Assembly (NCBI GenBank): GCA_024693415.1
Contig: JAILKX010000026.1
Location: 1-11,530 of the forward strand
Direction: 5' to 3'
Length of the DNA: 11,530 nt
DNA from: Bacilli bacterium
GTDB taxonomy: Bacteria > Bacillota_I > Bacilli_A > RFN20 > CAG-826
Position 1 is the stretch's first letter. Every line of letters begins with the position of its first letter. This document shows, piece after piece, positions 5,178-11,530 of the stretch. The translations under genes were made by a program, and so were the position numbers. The notes under the pieces were generated by a model. It worked only from the letters and a program-made list of their open reading frames with translations. It did no database searches and was not told the DNA's origin.

Positions 5178-8051
5178 ATGAAATTAAAAGGTAAACACAT
5201 TGCTTCAATCGTTGGCTGCTCCCTTTTGGCGGCCGTGGCGATCGCCGCGCCGATAGCAGCCAGCCAATATGCCGGCATGCTCGATGATCTTTTCGATCAG
5301 ACCGAGCGATTCGGCGAGGAATTCAAGCAAGCCGCCGCGACAAGCGATGCCCTCTGCCAGCGGATCGCGGAAGACGGGATCGCCATGCTTCGCAACGAAA
5401 GGAAGACCCTTCCTTACGCCAACAAGAAGGTGAACGTGTTCGGCTGGGCGTCCACCGATAACGGTTTCTTGCTTTCCGGCATCGGGTCAGGCTCCTCCAC
5501 CATTCGCGACGAGGCCGCCGTCACCCTGCTCCAAGCCTTCGAAAAGGAGGGCTGGGAGACGAACGCGGAGCTTACCAAATTCTATACCGATTACGACAAC
5601 ACCAGCTTTAAGGGGAAATTCGGGACGGGCAATTCCGCCCGCATCGCCTTACGCGAGCCCAAAGCGAGCGATTATAGCGAGGAAATGCTTGCGCGCGCCG
5701 AGGAGTTTTCCGATCAGGCCGTCGTCGTTTTGTCCCGCGTATGCGGCGAAAACGTCGGCGAAGTCCCCACCTATTCGTCCACCATCGGCGAAGCGGCAGA
5801 CCATTCGCGCAGCTATCTCCACATCTCCCAAAGGGAAGAGGATATGCTGAAGATGGTCACCGATCGCTTCGACAAGGTGACCGTGATCATCAATTCCTCC
5901 AACACCATGGAGCTCGGCTTCCTCGAGGATTATGACGTCGGCGCGGCGCTCAACGTCGGCCTGATGGGCCAATCGGGCGCCCTCGCCATTCCCCGCATCC
6001 TGAGCGGAAGCGTCAACCCAAGCGGCCGCACTACGGATACCTTCTCCTATGTGGGCTCGGGCAACGAAGACGCCAACCCCCTTTATGCGCCGAGCTTCGT
6101 CAACTACAACGCCGTAAGCAATAATATCGGCTACCTCGAGGGAATTTACGTCGGGTATCGCTTCTACGAAACCGCGGATGCCGAGCATTATTGGAATGAT
6201 GTCGGCGGCTACGAGGGCGTCGTGCAATACCCCTTCGGGCACGGATTGAGCTACACCACCTTCGAGTGGAGCCTCGACGGCGTCTATGACGAAGAGGGCA
6301 ACGAAACCACCCTCGACCCCACCGACCCGAATAAGCTTTATACCCTCGAATTCACCTGCTCCAATACGGGTGAGGTCGCGGGCAAGGACGTCATGCAGAT
6401 CTATGGGCACGTGCCCTACGTCCCTGGCCAGACGGAAAAATCCTCGATCCAGCTGCTCGATTTCTGCAAAACCATCAGCATCGAGCCCGGAAAGGCCCAG
6501 ACCGGACTGAAGTGTTCCTTCCGCTTCTATGACCTCGCCTCCTACGACTGCTATGACTCCGATGGCGATGGGCATAGCGGCTACGAATTGGACAAGGGCG
6601 CCTACACCATCTCCTTCAACGAGAACTCCCATTACGCGAAGGCGATGCAAAGCGGCTCCGAAACCTCTTTGAAAGTCGACTTGGCTGCCGACGTCAACAT
6701 CGATAAAGACCCGGTGACCGGGAACGATATCGCCAATCGCTTCACCGGCGATACGGCTTATGGCGACATGCCCATCGATGGATCCAAGGCGTTTGCCTCC
6801 ACGCCGGCGCAGCTGACTCGCGAAGACGGCTTCTGGGATTGGGGGTTGTCCGTCAAACATGTCGGCACCGGCAACGTCGGAAGCTCCGGAAGCTATACCA
6901 ATCCCGCCTTCGATCAGACCGAGATGCCGACGACGGGCGTCGATAAGGGCCTTTGGCTCAACGATTCCGACGGCACCTTCAACGATGCCCTCATCAACGA
7001 AATCGGCGACGATTACGATTCCGAAAAGCTCGTCGACCTCGTCAACCAGTTCACCATCAAGGAACTGAAGGACAACGTTGAGAATTCAGGCTTTGGGACG
7101 CCCGCGATCAATAGCGTCGGCAAACTCGAATGCTTTGACTTCGACGGCCCCGCCGGATTCAACCAAAACACCACCAAGGCCGGGCTCGACAACGGCCAAT
7201 GGACCGCCTTCCCGTGCGAAGTCCTCATCGGACAGACCTGGGACAAGAACCTCGCCTACCAAATGGGCACCAGCGCGGCGATGGAGGCCAAGGCCACCGG
7301 CATTACCGGTTGGTACGCCCCTGGCGTCAACATCCACCGCACGCCCTATTCCGGACGCAACTACGAATACTACAGCGAAGATCCTCTCCTTTCCGGAAAG
7401 ATGGCGGCGAACGTTTGCCTGGGCGCGAAGAACCATGGCTTATACGCCTATGTGAAGCACTTCACCCTCGCTGAGGAAGGGCCGAACCCCCGCGACGTCA
7501 ACACTTGGCTGAGCGAGCAGGCGTATCGCGAAATCTACCTCCGTCCCTTTGAAATCGCCGTCAAGGAAGGCAAGACCGTCGGCATCATGTCGGGCTTCAA
7601 CAACATCGGATCGATTTGGTGCGGATCCAACGCCGCCCAGAACATCGATGTCCTTCGCGGCGAATGGGGCTTCCGCGGCACCGTCGTCACCGACTGGAGC
7701 AATGGCGGCGGCGCGATGAACCCAACCCGCGGCATCCGCGCCGGCAACGACATCTGGCTCAACCCGGGAACGATTGCCTCCCCGCTTGATATGAGCGATC
7801 CAACGACCGTCTACTGCGCGAAGATGGCCGCCCACAACGTCCTATTCACCTATATCAATACCCGTTATACGGCGACTCATTACGATACGAGCAATGACGA
7901 GGTGAAGGCTGACATCAGCGACGCGAAGATCGAAAGGAAGATCTTCCCCTGGCGCGGCGTCTTGATCGGCGCAGAAGCTGCATTGGGCGTCGGAATCATC
8001 GTCTGGCTTGGCTTGGTTTGGGTCCTTCCAATCCTCAAAAAGAAGGCATAA
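5178..8051 (+). CDS. GH3 beta-glucosidase-type enzyme, reversed domain order, anchored at both ends
   Basis: The 957-aa protein should remove terminal beta-linked sugars (probably glucose) from oligosaccharides outside the cell. GAGGA (5167-5171) lies 6 bases before the ATG. A hydrophobic segment (~8-31) follows basic residues. The GH3 C-terminal-type domain comes first (~55-365): GSGSS (103-107), CGE with acid/base candidate Glu191, NPSGRTTDTF (280-289) and YPFGHGLSYTTF (351-362). A fibronectin-III-like part follows (~385-485). The GH3 barrel domain comes last (~610-900): FDGPAG (655-660), WYAPGVNIHRTPYSGRNYE (712-730), YVKHF (758-762), MSGFNN (804-809) and VVTDW with nucleophile Asp839. A second membrane segment (~927-953) ends in KKKA. 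This predicts both termini in the cytoplasm and all catalytic parts outside. The reversed order is known in GH3 enzymes of rumen and gut Firmicutes; beta-xylosidase activity cannot be excluded. Confidence 0.92.
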   Translation: MKLKGKHIASIVGCSLLAAVAIAAPIAASQYAGMLDDLFDQTERFGEEFKQAAATSDALCQRIAEDGIAMLRNERKTLPYANKKVNVFGWASTDNGFLLSGIGSGSSTIRDEAAVTLLQAFEKEGWETNAELTKFYTDYDNTSFKGKFGTGNSARIALREPKASDYSEEMLARAEEFSDQAVVVLSRVCGENVGEVPTYSSTIGEAADHSRSYLHISQREEDMLKMVTDRFDKVTVIINSSNTMELGFLEDYDVGAALNVGLMGQSGALAIPRILSGSVNPSGRTTDTFSYVGSGNEDANPLYAPSFVNYNAVSNNIGYLEGIYVGYRFYETADAEHYWNDVGGYEGVVQYPFGHGLSYTTFEWSLDGVYDEEGNETTLDPTDPNKLYTLEFTCSNTGEVAGKDVMQIYGHVPYVPGQTEKSSIQLLDFCKTISIEPGKAQTGLKCSFRFYDLASYDCYDSDGDGHSGYELDKGAYTISFNENSHYAKAMQSGSETSLKVDLAADVNIDKDPVTGNDIANRFTGDTAYGDMPIDGSKAFASTPAQLTREDGFWDWGLSVKHVGTGNVGSSGSYTNPAFDQTEMPTTGVDKGLWLNDSDGTFNDALINEIGDDYDSEKLVDLVNQFTIKELKDNVENSGFGTPAINSVGKLECFDFDGPAGFNQNTTKAGLDNGQWTAFPCEVLIGQTWDKNLAYQMGTSAAMEAKATGITGWYAPGVNIHRTPYSGRNYEYYSEDPLLSGKMAANVCLGAKNHGLYAYVKHFTLAEEGPNPRDVNTWLSEQAYREIYLRPFEIAVKEGKTVGIMSGFNNIGSIWCGSNAAQNIDVLRGEWGFRGTVVTDWSNGGGAMNPTRGIRAGNDIWLNPGTIASPLDMSDPTTVYCAKMAAHNVLFTYINTRYTATHYDTSNDEVKADISDAKIERKIFPWRGVLIGAEAALGVGIIVWLGLVWVLPILKKKA

Positions 8052-8072
8052 CCCAGGCTTCTAATCTCCTTA

Positions 8073-8099
8073 GGGGCGCGGTTCTACCGCGCTCTTTTT
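8073..8099 (+). terminator. Intrinsic terminator of the GH3 gene
   Basis: A GC-rich stem pairs 8074-8081 (GGGCGCGG) with 8087-8094 (CCGCGCTC, one G-T pair) around the loop TTCTA. Five T residues follow (8095-8099). It begins about 22 bases after the GH3 stop. Confidence 0.85.
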
Positions 8100-8126
8100 C
8101 GTTATCCTTGCTTAAGCGGTTCAATG

Positions 8127-8179
8127 AAAAAAAGACCGAAGGCATTGTCGCGCTTGGCGAAGGCCGCCTTTTGGTCTTT
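8127..8179 (-). terminator. Intrinsic terminator of the GH16 gene
   Basis: Read on the minus strand, GGTCTTT/AAAGACC (8173-8179 with 8131-8137) and the inner GCCTT/AAGGC (8166-8170 with 8139-8143) form a stem with a small internal mismatch. It ends in a run of seven U (plus-strand A at 8127-8133). It begins 10 bases after the GH16 stop and faces the GH3 terminator. Confidence 0.75.
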
Positions 8180-8188
8180 GCGGGTTGC

Positions 8189-9106
8189 TTAGATTTGGTA
8201 GCAGCGGACGAAGTCCACGTCCATATCCGCGGACTCGAACGTGTCGTCCGGCTTTCTTCCTCCGTCGAAGTTGCCTCCTACGGCAAGGTTCAGGATGAAG
8301 AAGAAGTCCTTGTTGAACGGCGTGTCGTCCTCGACTCCATAGCCGCGGTTCCACACGGATTTCTCAACCGTGAAGAAAGGGTTCCCATCGTGGAGCCAAA
8401 CGATCTTCTCGTCGGTCCACTCAATCGCGTAGACGTGGAAATCGTCTATTCTTCCGAACCCCGTGTCTTCCTTGGCTTGGTAGGTGTGGTTGCCCCCTAG
8501 GCCGTTAGAGGAATAATGCAGGGCGCCAGAGGCATTTTCGGGCAGTCTGCCCTTGGCTTCCATGATGTCGATTTCCCCGGGGGTCGGCCACCAGGTGTGG
8601 CCTTCTCCCTCAAAGTTCTTCTCCGGCATCATCCAAAATGCGGGCCATAGGCCGGTGCCTAGGGGCAGGCGTATGCGCGCGCACATATATCCATATGTGA
8701 AATAGCGCTTGTGGCGGGTCAATAGGCGGGATGACGTGTAATGGAAGGCTTTGTCATCGTCAACGGTCTCCTCGGCCTTTGCCGTTATCGTCAGCAGGCC
8801 GTTCTCGACGCGTTCGTTGTGGTCGGTGTAATACTCCAATTCGTTGTTACCCCAGCCGTTGTTGTTCCCTATTTCATAGCCCCAATCGTCCGTTGATAAT
8901 GCGTTGCCGTCAAATTCGTCGGACCAGGTGAGGCTATATCCTTCGGGATGGTAGTCCAAAACCTCCTCTTCCACAGAGGTGAGTTCTTCCGTGGAAGCGG
9001 GTTCCTCCGCGGAGGAGTTCAACGCGGAAGATTGGCTGGAAGCGCTTGGCCCACCGCAGGAAGCGAGGGCAACGCCTGCAAGGAATAGCAATGGCGATCT
9101 TTTCAT
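8189..9106 (-). CDS. GH16 laminarinase-like endo-beta-1,3(4)-glucanase, lipoprotein
   Basis: The 305-aa enzyme should cut internal beta-1,3 (or mixed 1,3-1,4) bonds of beta-glucan with retention, while tethered to the outer face of the membrane. The start is the ATG at 9106, which gives MKRSPLLFLAGVALASC with lipobox Cys17; a longer frame from a TTG at 9145 would bury the signal peptide. A Ser/Glu-rich linker (~18-50) leads to one GH16 domain (~56-305): WSDEFDG (61-67), GWGNNELEYYTD (84-95, characteristic of laminarinases), WPAFWMMP (154-161) and the catalytic GEIDIME (177-183) with nucleophile Glu178, Asp180 and acid/base Glu183. FFILNLAVGGNF (269-280) forms a late core strand. All catalytic residues are present. 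It is the second gene of a minus-strand pair, 54 bases after the CBM-type lipoprotein. No good ribosome binding site precedes the ATG. Confidence 0.93.
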   Translation of the reverse strand: MKRSPLLFLAGVALASCGGPSASSQSSALNSSAEEPASTEELTSVEEEVLDYHPEGYSLTWSDEFDGNALSTDDWGYEIGNNNGWGNNELEYYTDHNERVENGLLTITAKAEETVDDDKAFHYTSSRLLTRHKRYFTYGYMCARIRLPLGTGLWPAFWMMPEKNFEGEGHTWWPTPGEIDIMEAKGRLPENASGALHYSSNGLGGNHTYQAKEDTGFGRIDDFHVYAIEWTDEKIVWLHDGNPFFTVEKSVWNRGYGVEDDTPFNKDFFFILNLAVGGNFDGGRKPDDTFESADMDVDFVRCYQI

Positions 9107-9119
9107 AATGAAACAGTAA

Positions 9120-9143
9120 GGCCTCAGCGGGGGGGCTGAGGCC
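9120..9143 (-). other. Stem-loop between the CBM lipoprotein gene and the GH16 gene
   Basis: GGCCTCAGC (9120-9128) pairs perfectly with GCTGAGGCC (9135-9143), with a six-base homopolymer loop (C on the minus-strand transcript). The minus-strand sequence after the stem is moderately T-rich (TTACTGTTTCATT) and runs straight into the GH16 start. It could be a partial terminator, an RNA processing end or a translation-blocking hairpin. It also contains the only GAGG near the GH16 start, about 15 bases away. Confidence 0.65.
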
Positions 9144-9160
9144 AATTGATTCTGAAGTTC

Positions 9161-10639
9161 TTATGCGACTTCCGTGACCTTCGGGTTGCGGACTTGGAAG
9201 GTGACGCTTCCTTCGTCACCGGCGCTTGGCTTGGACAAACCGAGCTCGATGGTGAACTTGTTGCCGCTTGTCAGCGTGCCGCCATCGTAGGTGGCGCTCA
9301 ATGTCTTGTATTCCTCGGTGACCGGGACTTCGCCGGCAGAAATCGAGGAGCTGTCATAGATCTGATAGGATCCAGCCGCATCGGTGCCTGTGAGGGTGTA
9401 CTCGCAGCTGAAGGTGTATTGCTTGCCGACCTCACCGATGGGGAGCGGGGCGAAGTTCACTTGGATATTCCAGCTGGCATCGAATCCATTGTTTTGGTAT
9501 ACGAGGCGGAATTCGCCGTTTTCGCCTTGGCTTTCCTCGCGGGCAACTTCGTTGTTGTGATAGTAGGTCGTCGGGGCCACGTGAGCTTTGATATAGATCG
9601 TGGTGTCCCCGTCGATCTTCTGGTTGGTGTATGCCGTGTCGAAGTTCGCGTCGAGGAAGAAGCCATCGATCTTGTAGCCGAAGGGCGCGGGGATCGTGCT
9701 GTAGTCGGCGGCGCTTCCGGCGGCGACTTCCTGGACGGCGATGACCTCGCCCAAGAAGCTATAGCTTACCTTGGCGGTGGTGACTTCCGACGCGTCCACG
9801 ATCTTGGCGACGTAGTTCTTGCTGGCGGTTACGGGGACGCTTGGATCAAAGGCTTCCTCGCCATCGTACCATCCGACCAGTAATTTGCCGTCCGGAATGG
9901 TGATCGTGGGGGCTTTGACCAGTTCGTTTTCGCGGACCTGGATGGATTTCCGCGTCTCTTCGCCGACCTTGAACGTTATTTTGTGGTAGGTGTTGACCGC
10001 GTCATAGACTTCGATGTCCTTCATCTTCATGAAAGAGCCCTGCATGAAGGAGTTGTCGGACATGACTCCAAGCTGGACCGAGAGGAGGACGCCGTCGTTA
10101 TAAGCAACATCGAATGTCAGGACATTCCAGCCCCAAACGAGGTCGAAGACATTGCCGTTGACGGTTATCTTTCCGTCGACGTCGCTGTAGAGGCGGAGGC
10201 GGACCGTGTAATTGTCGCCGGCTTTTCCGTAGGGGAGCTTGTAGAAGAGCTGGCAGCTGTACCATTGCCAGCCGGGGGTGTAGTTGAACGAATATTCGCC
10301 ATCTTTATATGCCATGCCGCTGATGACGCCGCCATCGCCGTGCCATTCATACAGTTTGCCGGGATCGTTTGCCGCATCGCTTTCGCCGCCGGAGGCTAAG
10401 CCTTCGACATAGGCGATCTCGGTGCCCTGAATCGTCGGCAGGGTCTCCGGAAGCTCGGCCTCCGTTGCTTTGGAAACGGAGCTCGAAGAGCTTGTTCTCG
10501 TGCGGCCGCTGGAAGATTCTTCCTCGACGCTGCTCTCGGCAGGGGTTGAAGCGGAAGACGAAGATGATGGGTTTGTCGAGCCGCAAGAAGCAAGCAATGC
10601 CGCGGACAGGACCAGAACGATGATGTTTGAGCGTCTCAT
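9161..10639 (-). CDS. Glycan-binding lipoprotein: CBM4/9-like, two InlB-type repeats, CBM4/9-like
   Basis: This 492-aa surface lipoprotein has no visible catalytic domain. Signal peptide MRRSNIIVLVLSAALLASC has its lipobox at Cys19; a Ser-rich linker follows (~20-62). Residues ~66-213 resemble a CBM4/9-type jelly-roll: YEWHGDGG (98-104), aromatic WQWYSCQLFYKLPYG (125-138), TVRLRLYSD, and the closing MKMKDIEVYD (204-213). Two InlB-type (Listeria-Bacteroides) repeats follow (~216-282 and 285-352), with LLVGWYDG and KIDGFFLDANFDTAYTNQ. A second CBM4/9-like module (~359-492) has WNIQVNF (390-396), YTFSCEYTLTG (408-418) and VTFQVRNPKV (479-488). CBM4-type modules bind beta-1,3-, beta-1,4- or mixed glucans or xylan. 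Placement directly before the GH16 gene suggests it holds beta-glucan for that enzyme. The family assignment rests on pattern similarity only. Confidence 0.8.
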   Translation of the reverse strand: MRRSNIIVLVLSAALLASCGSTNPSSSSSASTPAESSVEEESSSGRTRTSSSSSVSKATEAELPETLPTIQGTEIAYVEGLASGGESDAANDPGKLYEWHGDGGVISGMAYKDGEYSFNYTPGWQWYSCQLFYKLPYGKAGDNYTVRLRLYSDVDGKITVNGNVFDLVWGWNVLTFDVAYNDGVLLSVQLGVMSDNSFMQGSFMKMKDIEVYDAVNTYHKITFKVGEETRKSIQVRENELVKAPTITIPDGKLLVGWYDGEEAFDPSVPVTASKNYVAKIVDASEVTTAKVSYSFLGEVIAVQEVAAGSAADYSTIPAPFGYKIDGFFLDANFDTAYTNQKIDGDTTIYIKAHVAPTTYYHNNEVAREESQGENGEFRLVYQNNGFDASWNIQVNFAPLPIGEVGKQYTFSCEYTLTGTDAAGSYQIYDSSSISAGEVPVTEEYKTLSATYDGGTLTSGNKFTIELGLSKPSAGDEGSVTFQVRNPKVTEVA

Positions 10640-10645
10640 AGAATT

Positions 10646-10649
10646 CTCC
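10646..10649 (-). promoter_or_regulatory. Ribosome binding site deciding the CBM lipoprotein start
   Basis: On the minus strand GGAG lies 6 bases before the ATG at 10639. The in-frame ATG at 10651 overlaps this site and has no site of its own. The start at 10639 leaves a clean MRRS signal peptide. Confidence 0.75.
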
Positions 10650-10688
10650 ATTCGTTGTTTTTGCGTAAGCCAAAGAACATCCTTCTCT

Positions 10689-10700
10689 TTTCGATCGAAA
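10689..10700. promoter_or_regulatory. Perfect 12-bp palindrome TTTCGATCGAAA
   Basis: It lies 50 bases upstream of the CBM lipoprotein start, in what should be the 5' leader. It is built from the half-site TTTCGA/TCGAAA, which also forms the palindrome at 10776-10792. It is a candidate operator; no regulator gene in the window points to its identity. Confidence 0.4.
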
Positions 10701-10745
10701 TACAACGACAATCTCTTTGGCTGCTGATATTTTACTTCTATTTTG

Positions 10746-10774
10746 TTTTTAAACAAATCGCTGAAATTGATCAA
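10746..10774 (-). promoter_or_regulatory. Candidate proximal promoter of the minus-strand pair
   Basis: On the minus strand TTGATC (10774-10769) and TAAAAA (10751-10746) are separated by 17 bases; each matches the sigma-A consensus at 4 of 6 positions. The -35 box sits in the palindrome TTGATCAA (10767-10774). The region is AT-rich, so chance matches are likely. Confidence 0.35.
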
Positions 10775-10775
10775 A

Positions 10776-10792
10776 ATCGAAATTGTTTCGAT
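10776..10792. promoter_or_regulatory. 17-bp palindrome ATCGAAA-TTG-TTTCGAT, candidate operator
   Basis: Perfect 7-bp arms (10776-10782 and 10786-10792) surround a 3-base centre. The site lies just upstream of the proximal -35 box and between the two promoter candidates. It contains the same TCGAAA half-site as 10689-10700. Confidence 0.45.
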
Positions 10793-10826
10793 AAAACCTA
10801 CATTTTGTAGAAGTATTATTCCTAAG

Positions 10827-10855
10827 TTTATAAAAACATGGCGCAAACTTAACAA
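10827..10855 (-). promoter_or_regulatory. Candidate distal sigma-A promoter of the minus-strand pair
   Basis: On the minus strand TTGTTA (10855-10850) and TATAAA (10832-10827) are exactly 17 bases apart, matching the consensus at 4/6 and 5/6. This is the best promoter match in the window. It would start transcription near 10820 and give a leader of about 180 bases holding both TCGAAA palindromes. Confidence 0.5.
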
Positions 10856-10860
10856 AAAGG

Positions 10861-11116
10861 CGCCGCCTATTTTCCATATTTCTTTGATTTTTTGCTTCGG
10901 TTTGCACAGTTGGAACTGACTTATCGCGTTCTCACGGCGAATGAAGACCGAGCTTTTTCTGGTGAGGGACGACGCCGTCGAGGTGTTCCAAAGATCCCTA
11001 TGAACAGGATGGGGGCAGCAGCGTTAACCCGCCGCTTTCCGATAAGCTTTTTGCTAAAACCATTTGGCGTTGCCTAGGCTTTTAAGCGCTTTCCTTATTC
11101 ATTTTTGGATAAAGAC
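10861..11116. other. Intergenic stretch with a GC-richer core, no gene recognised
   Basis: This is the upstream part of the 511-base gap between the divergent genes. Its flanks are AT-rich, but about 10920-11050 is clearly GC-richer. It holds small palindromes, including CAGTTggAACTG (10907-10918), CGACGCCGTCG (10970-10980) and GCCTAGGC (11072-11079). CTCAC (10931-10935) can also pair with GTGAG (10962-10966). A 61-codon open frame (10892-11077, plus) has no ribosome binding site and no recognisable protein character. I do not recognise a tRNA, a riboswitch or another known RNA here. Confidence 0.4.
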
Positions 11117-11131
11117 GCCAATAATATTGGC
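11117..11131. promoter_or_regulatory. Inverted repeat GCCAAT-AAT-ATTGGC before the HAD lipoprotein gene
   Basis: Perfect 6-bp arms surround AAT, ending 2 bases before the TAAGGAG ribosome binding site (11134-11140). It could be an operator near the promoter or a small mRNA hairpin limiting ribosome access. AATAAT (11120-11125) inside it resembles a -10 box, but no matching -35 box was found. Confidence 0.4.
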
Positions 11132-11150
11132 TGTAAGGAGTTTTGAATTC

Positions 11151-11530
11151 ATGAAAAGATTTGTCTTATTTCTGATGACGCCCTTGATGCTCATCTCATG
11201 CGCGACGCCTAATAGCAGTGAATCCGAAGGCACGGACTTCGAATATTGGAATGCCTGCGATTCCCTGACAGCCCTCAAGAGCTTTGTCTCCGCCTCGGTG
11301 GACGAGAAGAACGAGAATTACATAAAGAAGGAAGACCGCCTCGCGGTGTTCGATATGGATGGCACCCTCTATGGCGAGCTCTATCCTACCTATTTCGAGT
11401 ACGTGATGTATGAATACCGCGTCCTCGAAGATCCCTCCTACAAGGACAAAGCAACTGAGGAGCAGATCCTTTTGGCCAACGAGATCAAGGCAGGCGTCAT
11501 GAAGGATTCCGAAGGCAATGACGTCGTGAC
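11151..11530 (+). CDS. HAD-superfamily phosphatase, lipoprotein (3' end missing)
   Basis: The first 126 codons are present and the frame runs off the window. TAAGGAG (11134-11140) lies 10 bases before the ATG. The signal peptide MKRFVLFLMTPLMLISC has lipobox Cys17, predicting an outer-surface lipoprotein. The HAD motif I is AVFDMDGTLYGE (65-76), with nucleophile Asp68, acid/base Asp70 and Thr72, preceded by a polar stretch (~18-60). Motifs II-IV lie beyond the window. HAD enzymes with DxDGT are mostly phosphomonoesterases. The surface location suggests release of phosphate or cleavage of a phosphorylated compound outside the cell; the substrate is unknown. It is transcribed away from the beta-glucan genes, and a functional tie to them is not evident. 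Confidence 0.85.
   Translation, partial: MKRFVLFLMTPLMLISCATPNSSESEGTDFEYWNACDSLTALKSFVSASVDEKNENYIKKEDRLAVFDMDGTLYGELYPTYFEYVMYEYRVLEDPSYKDKATEEQILLANEIKAGVMKDSEGNDVV

Noticed and set aside
6550..6595. DSDGDG in the GH3 protein (460-465) as a dockerin or EF-hand calcium site
   Set aside because: From memory, Asp/Gly-rich loops of this kind are common at this place in reversed-order GH3 proteins. There is no second copy and the Glu is not at loop position 12, so no dockerin.
10892..11077. 61-codon open frame in the divergent intergenic region
   Set aside because: No ribosome binding site or typical start, arginine-rich translation without domain character, and no conservation evidence available.
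1..11530. CRISPR array, transposase, integrase, tRNA or rRNA
   Set aside because: I saw no regularly spaced direct repeats of CRISPR size, no mobile-element genes or terminal repeats, and no tRNA- or rRNA-like sequence. The only tandem repeat is the linker array at 1411-1520.

Overview
The window reads as an accessory carbohydrate-use locus from an uncultured, Gram-positive-type bacterium, most likely a gut or rumen member of the Bacilli (RFN20/RF39-like lineages). This placement is an inference. It rests on five visible lipoprotein signal peptides (lipobox ending in [AIS]-S-C), Ser/Ala/Glu-rich linkers behind the lipid-bearing cysteine, purine-rich ribosome binding sites, intrinsic terminators and GC-rich third codon positions. 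The standard genetic code holds: the genes end in TAA or TAG, and tryptophan at motif positions is TGG.

Layout. (1) 1-1062 (+): the 3' part of a GH5 beta-glucanase gene, followed by a probable terminator and a 285-base intergenic stretch rich in inverted repeats. (2) 1348-8051 (+): a three-gene cluster of two large lipoproteins followed by a GH3 beta-glucosidase-type enzyme. The lipoproteins carry Ig-like domains and, between them, six copies of a module I do not recognise. The GH3 has its two catalytic halves in reverse order and a membrane segment at each end. A strong intrinsic terminator lies between the second lipoprotein gene and the GH3 gene. (3) 8052-8188: convergent terminators. (4) 10639-8189 (-): a lipoprotein with two CBM4/9-like modules around two InlB-type repeats, then a GH16 laminarinase-like lipoprotein. 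(5) 10640-11150: a 511-base divergent intergenic region with good promoter matches for the minus-strand genes and several palindromes. (6) 11151 to the end (+): the start of a HAD-superfamily phosphatase lipoprotein.

Working model (inference). GH16 cuts beta-1,3- or mixed-linkage beta-glucan at the cell surface, helped by the CBM4/9-like lipoprotein. GH5 attacks the same or a related beta-glucan. The double-anchored GH3 trims the oligosaccharides to glucose next to the membrane. The two multi-module lipoproteins next to GH3 are candidate glycan-binding or display proteins. No transporter or regulator is visible in the window.

The most novel signal is the six-copy module in the two lipoproteins. 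The next most interesting is the series of hairpins in the intercistronic gaps, including a full terminator 17 bases before the GH3 start.
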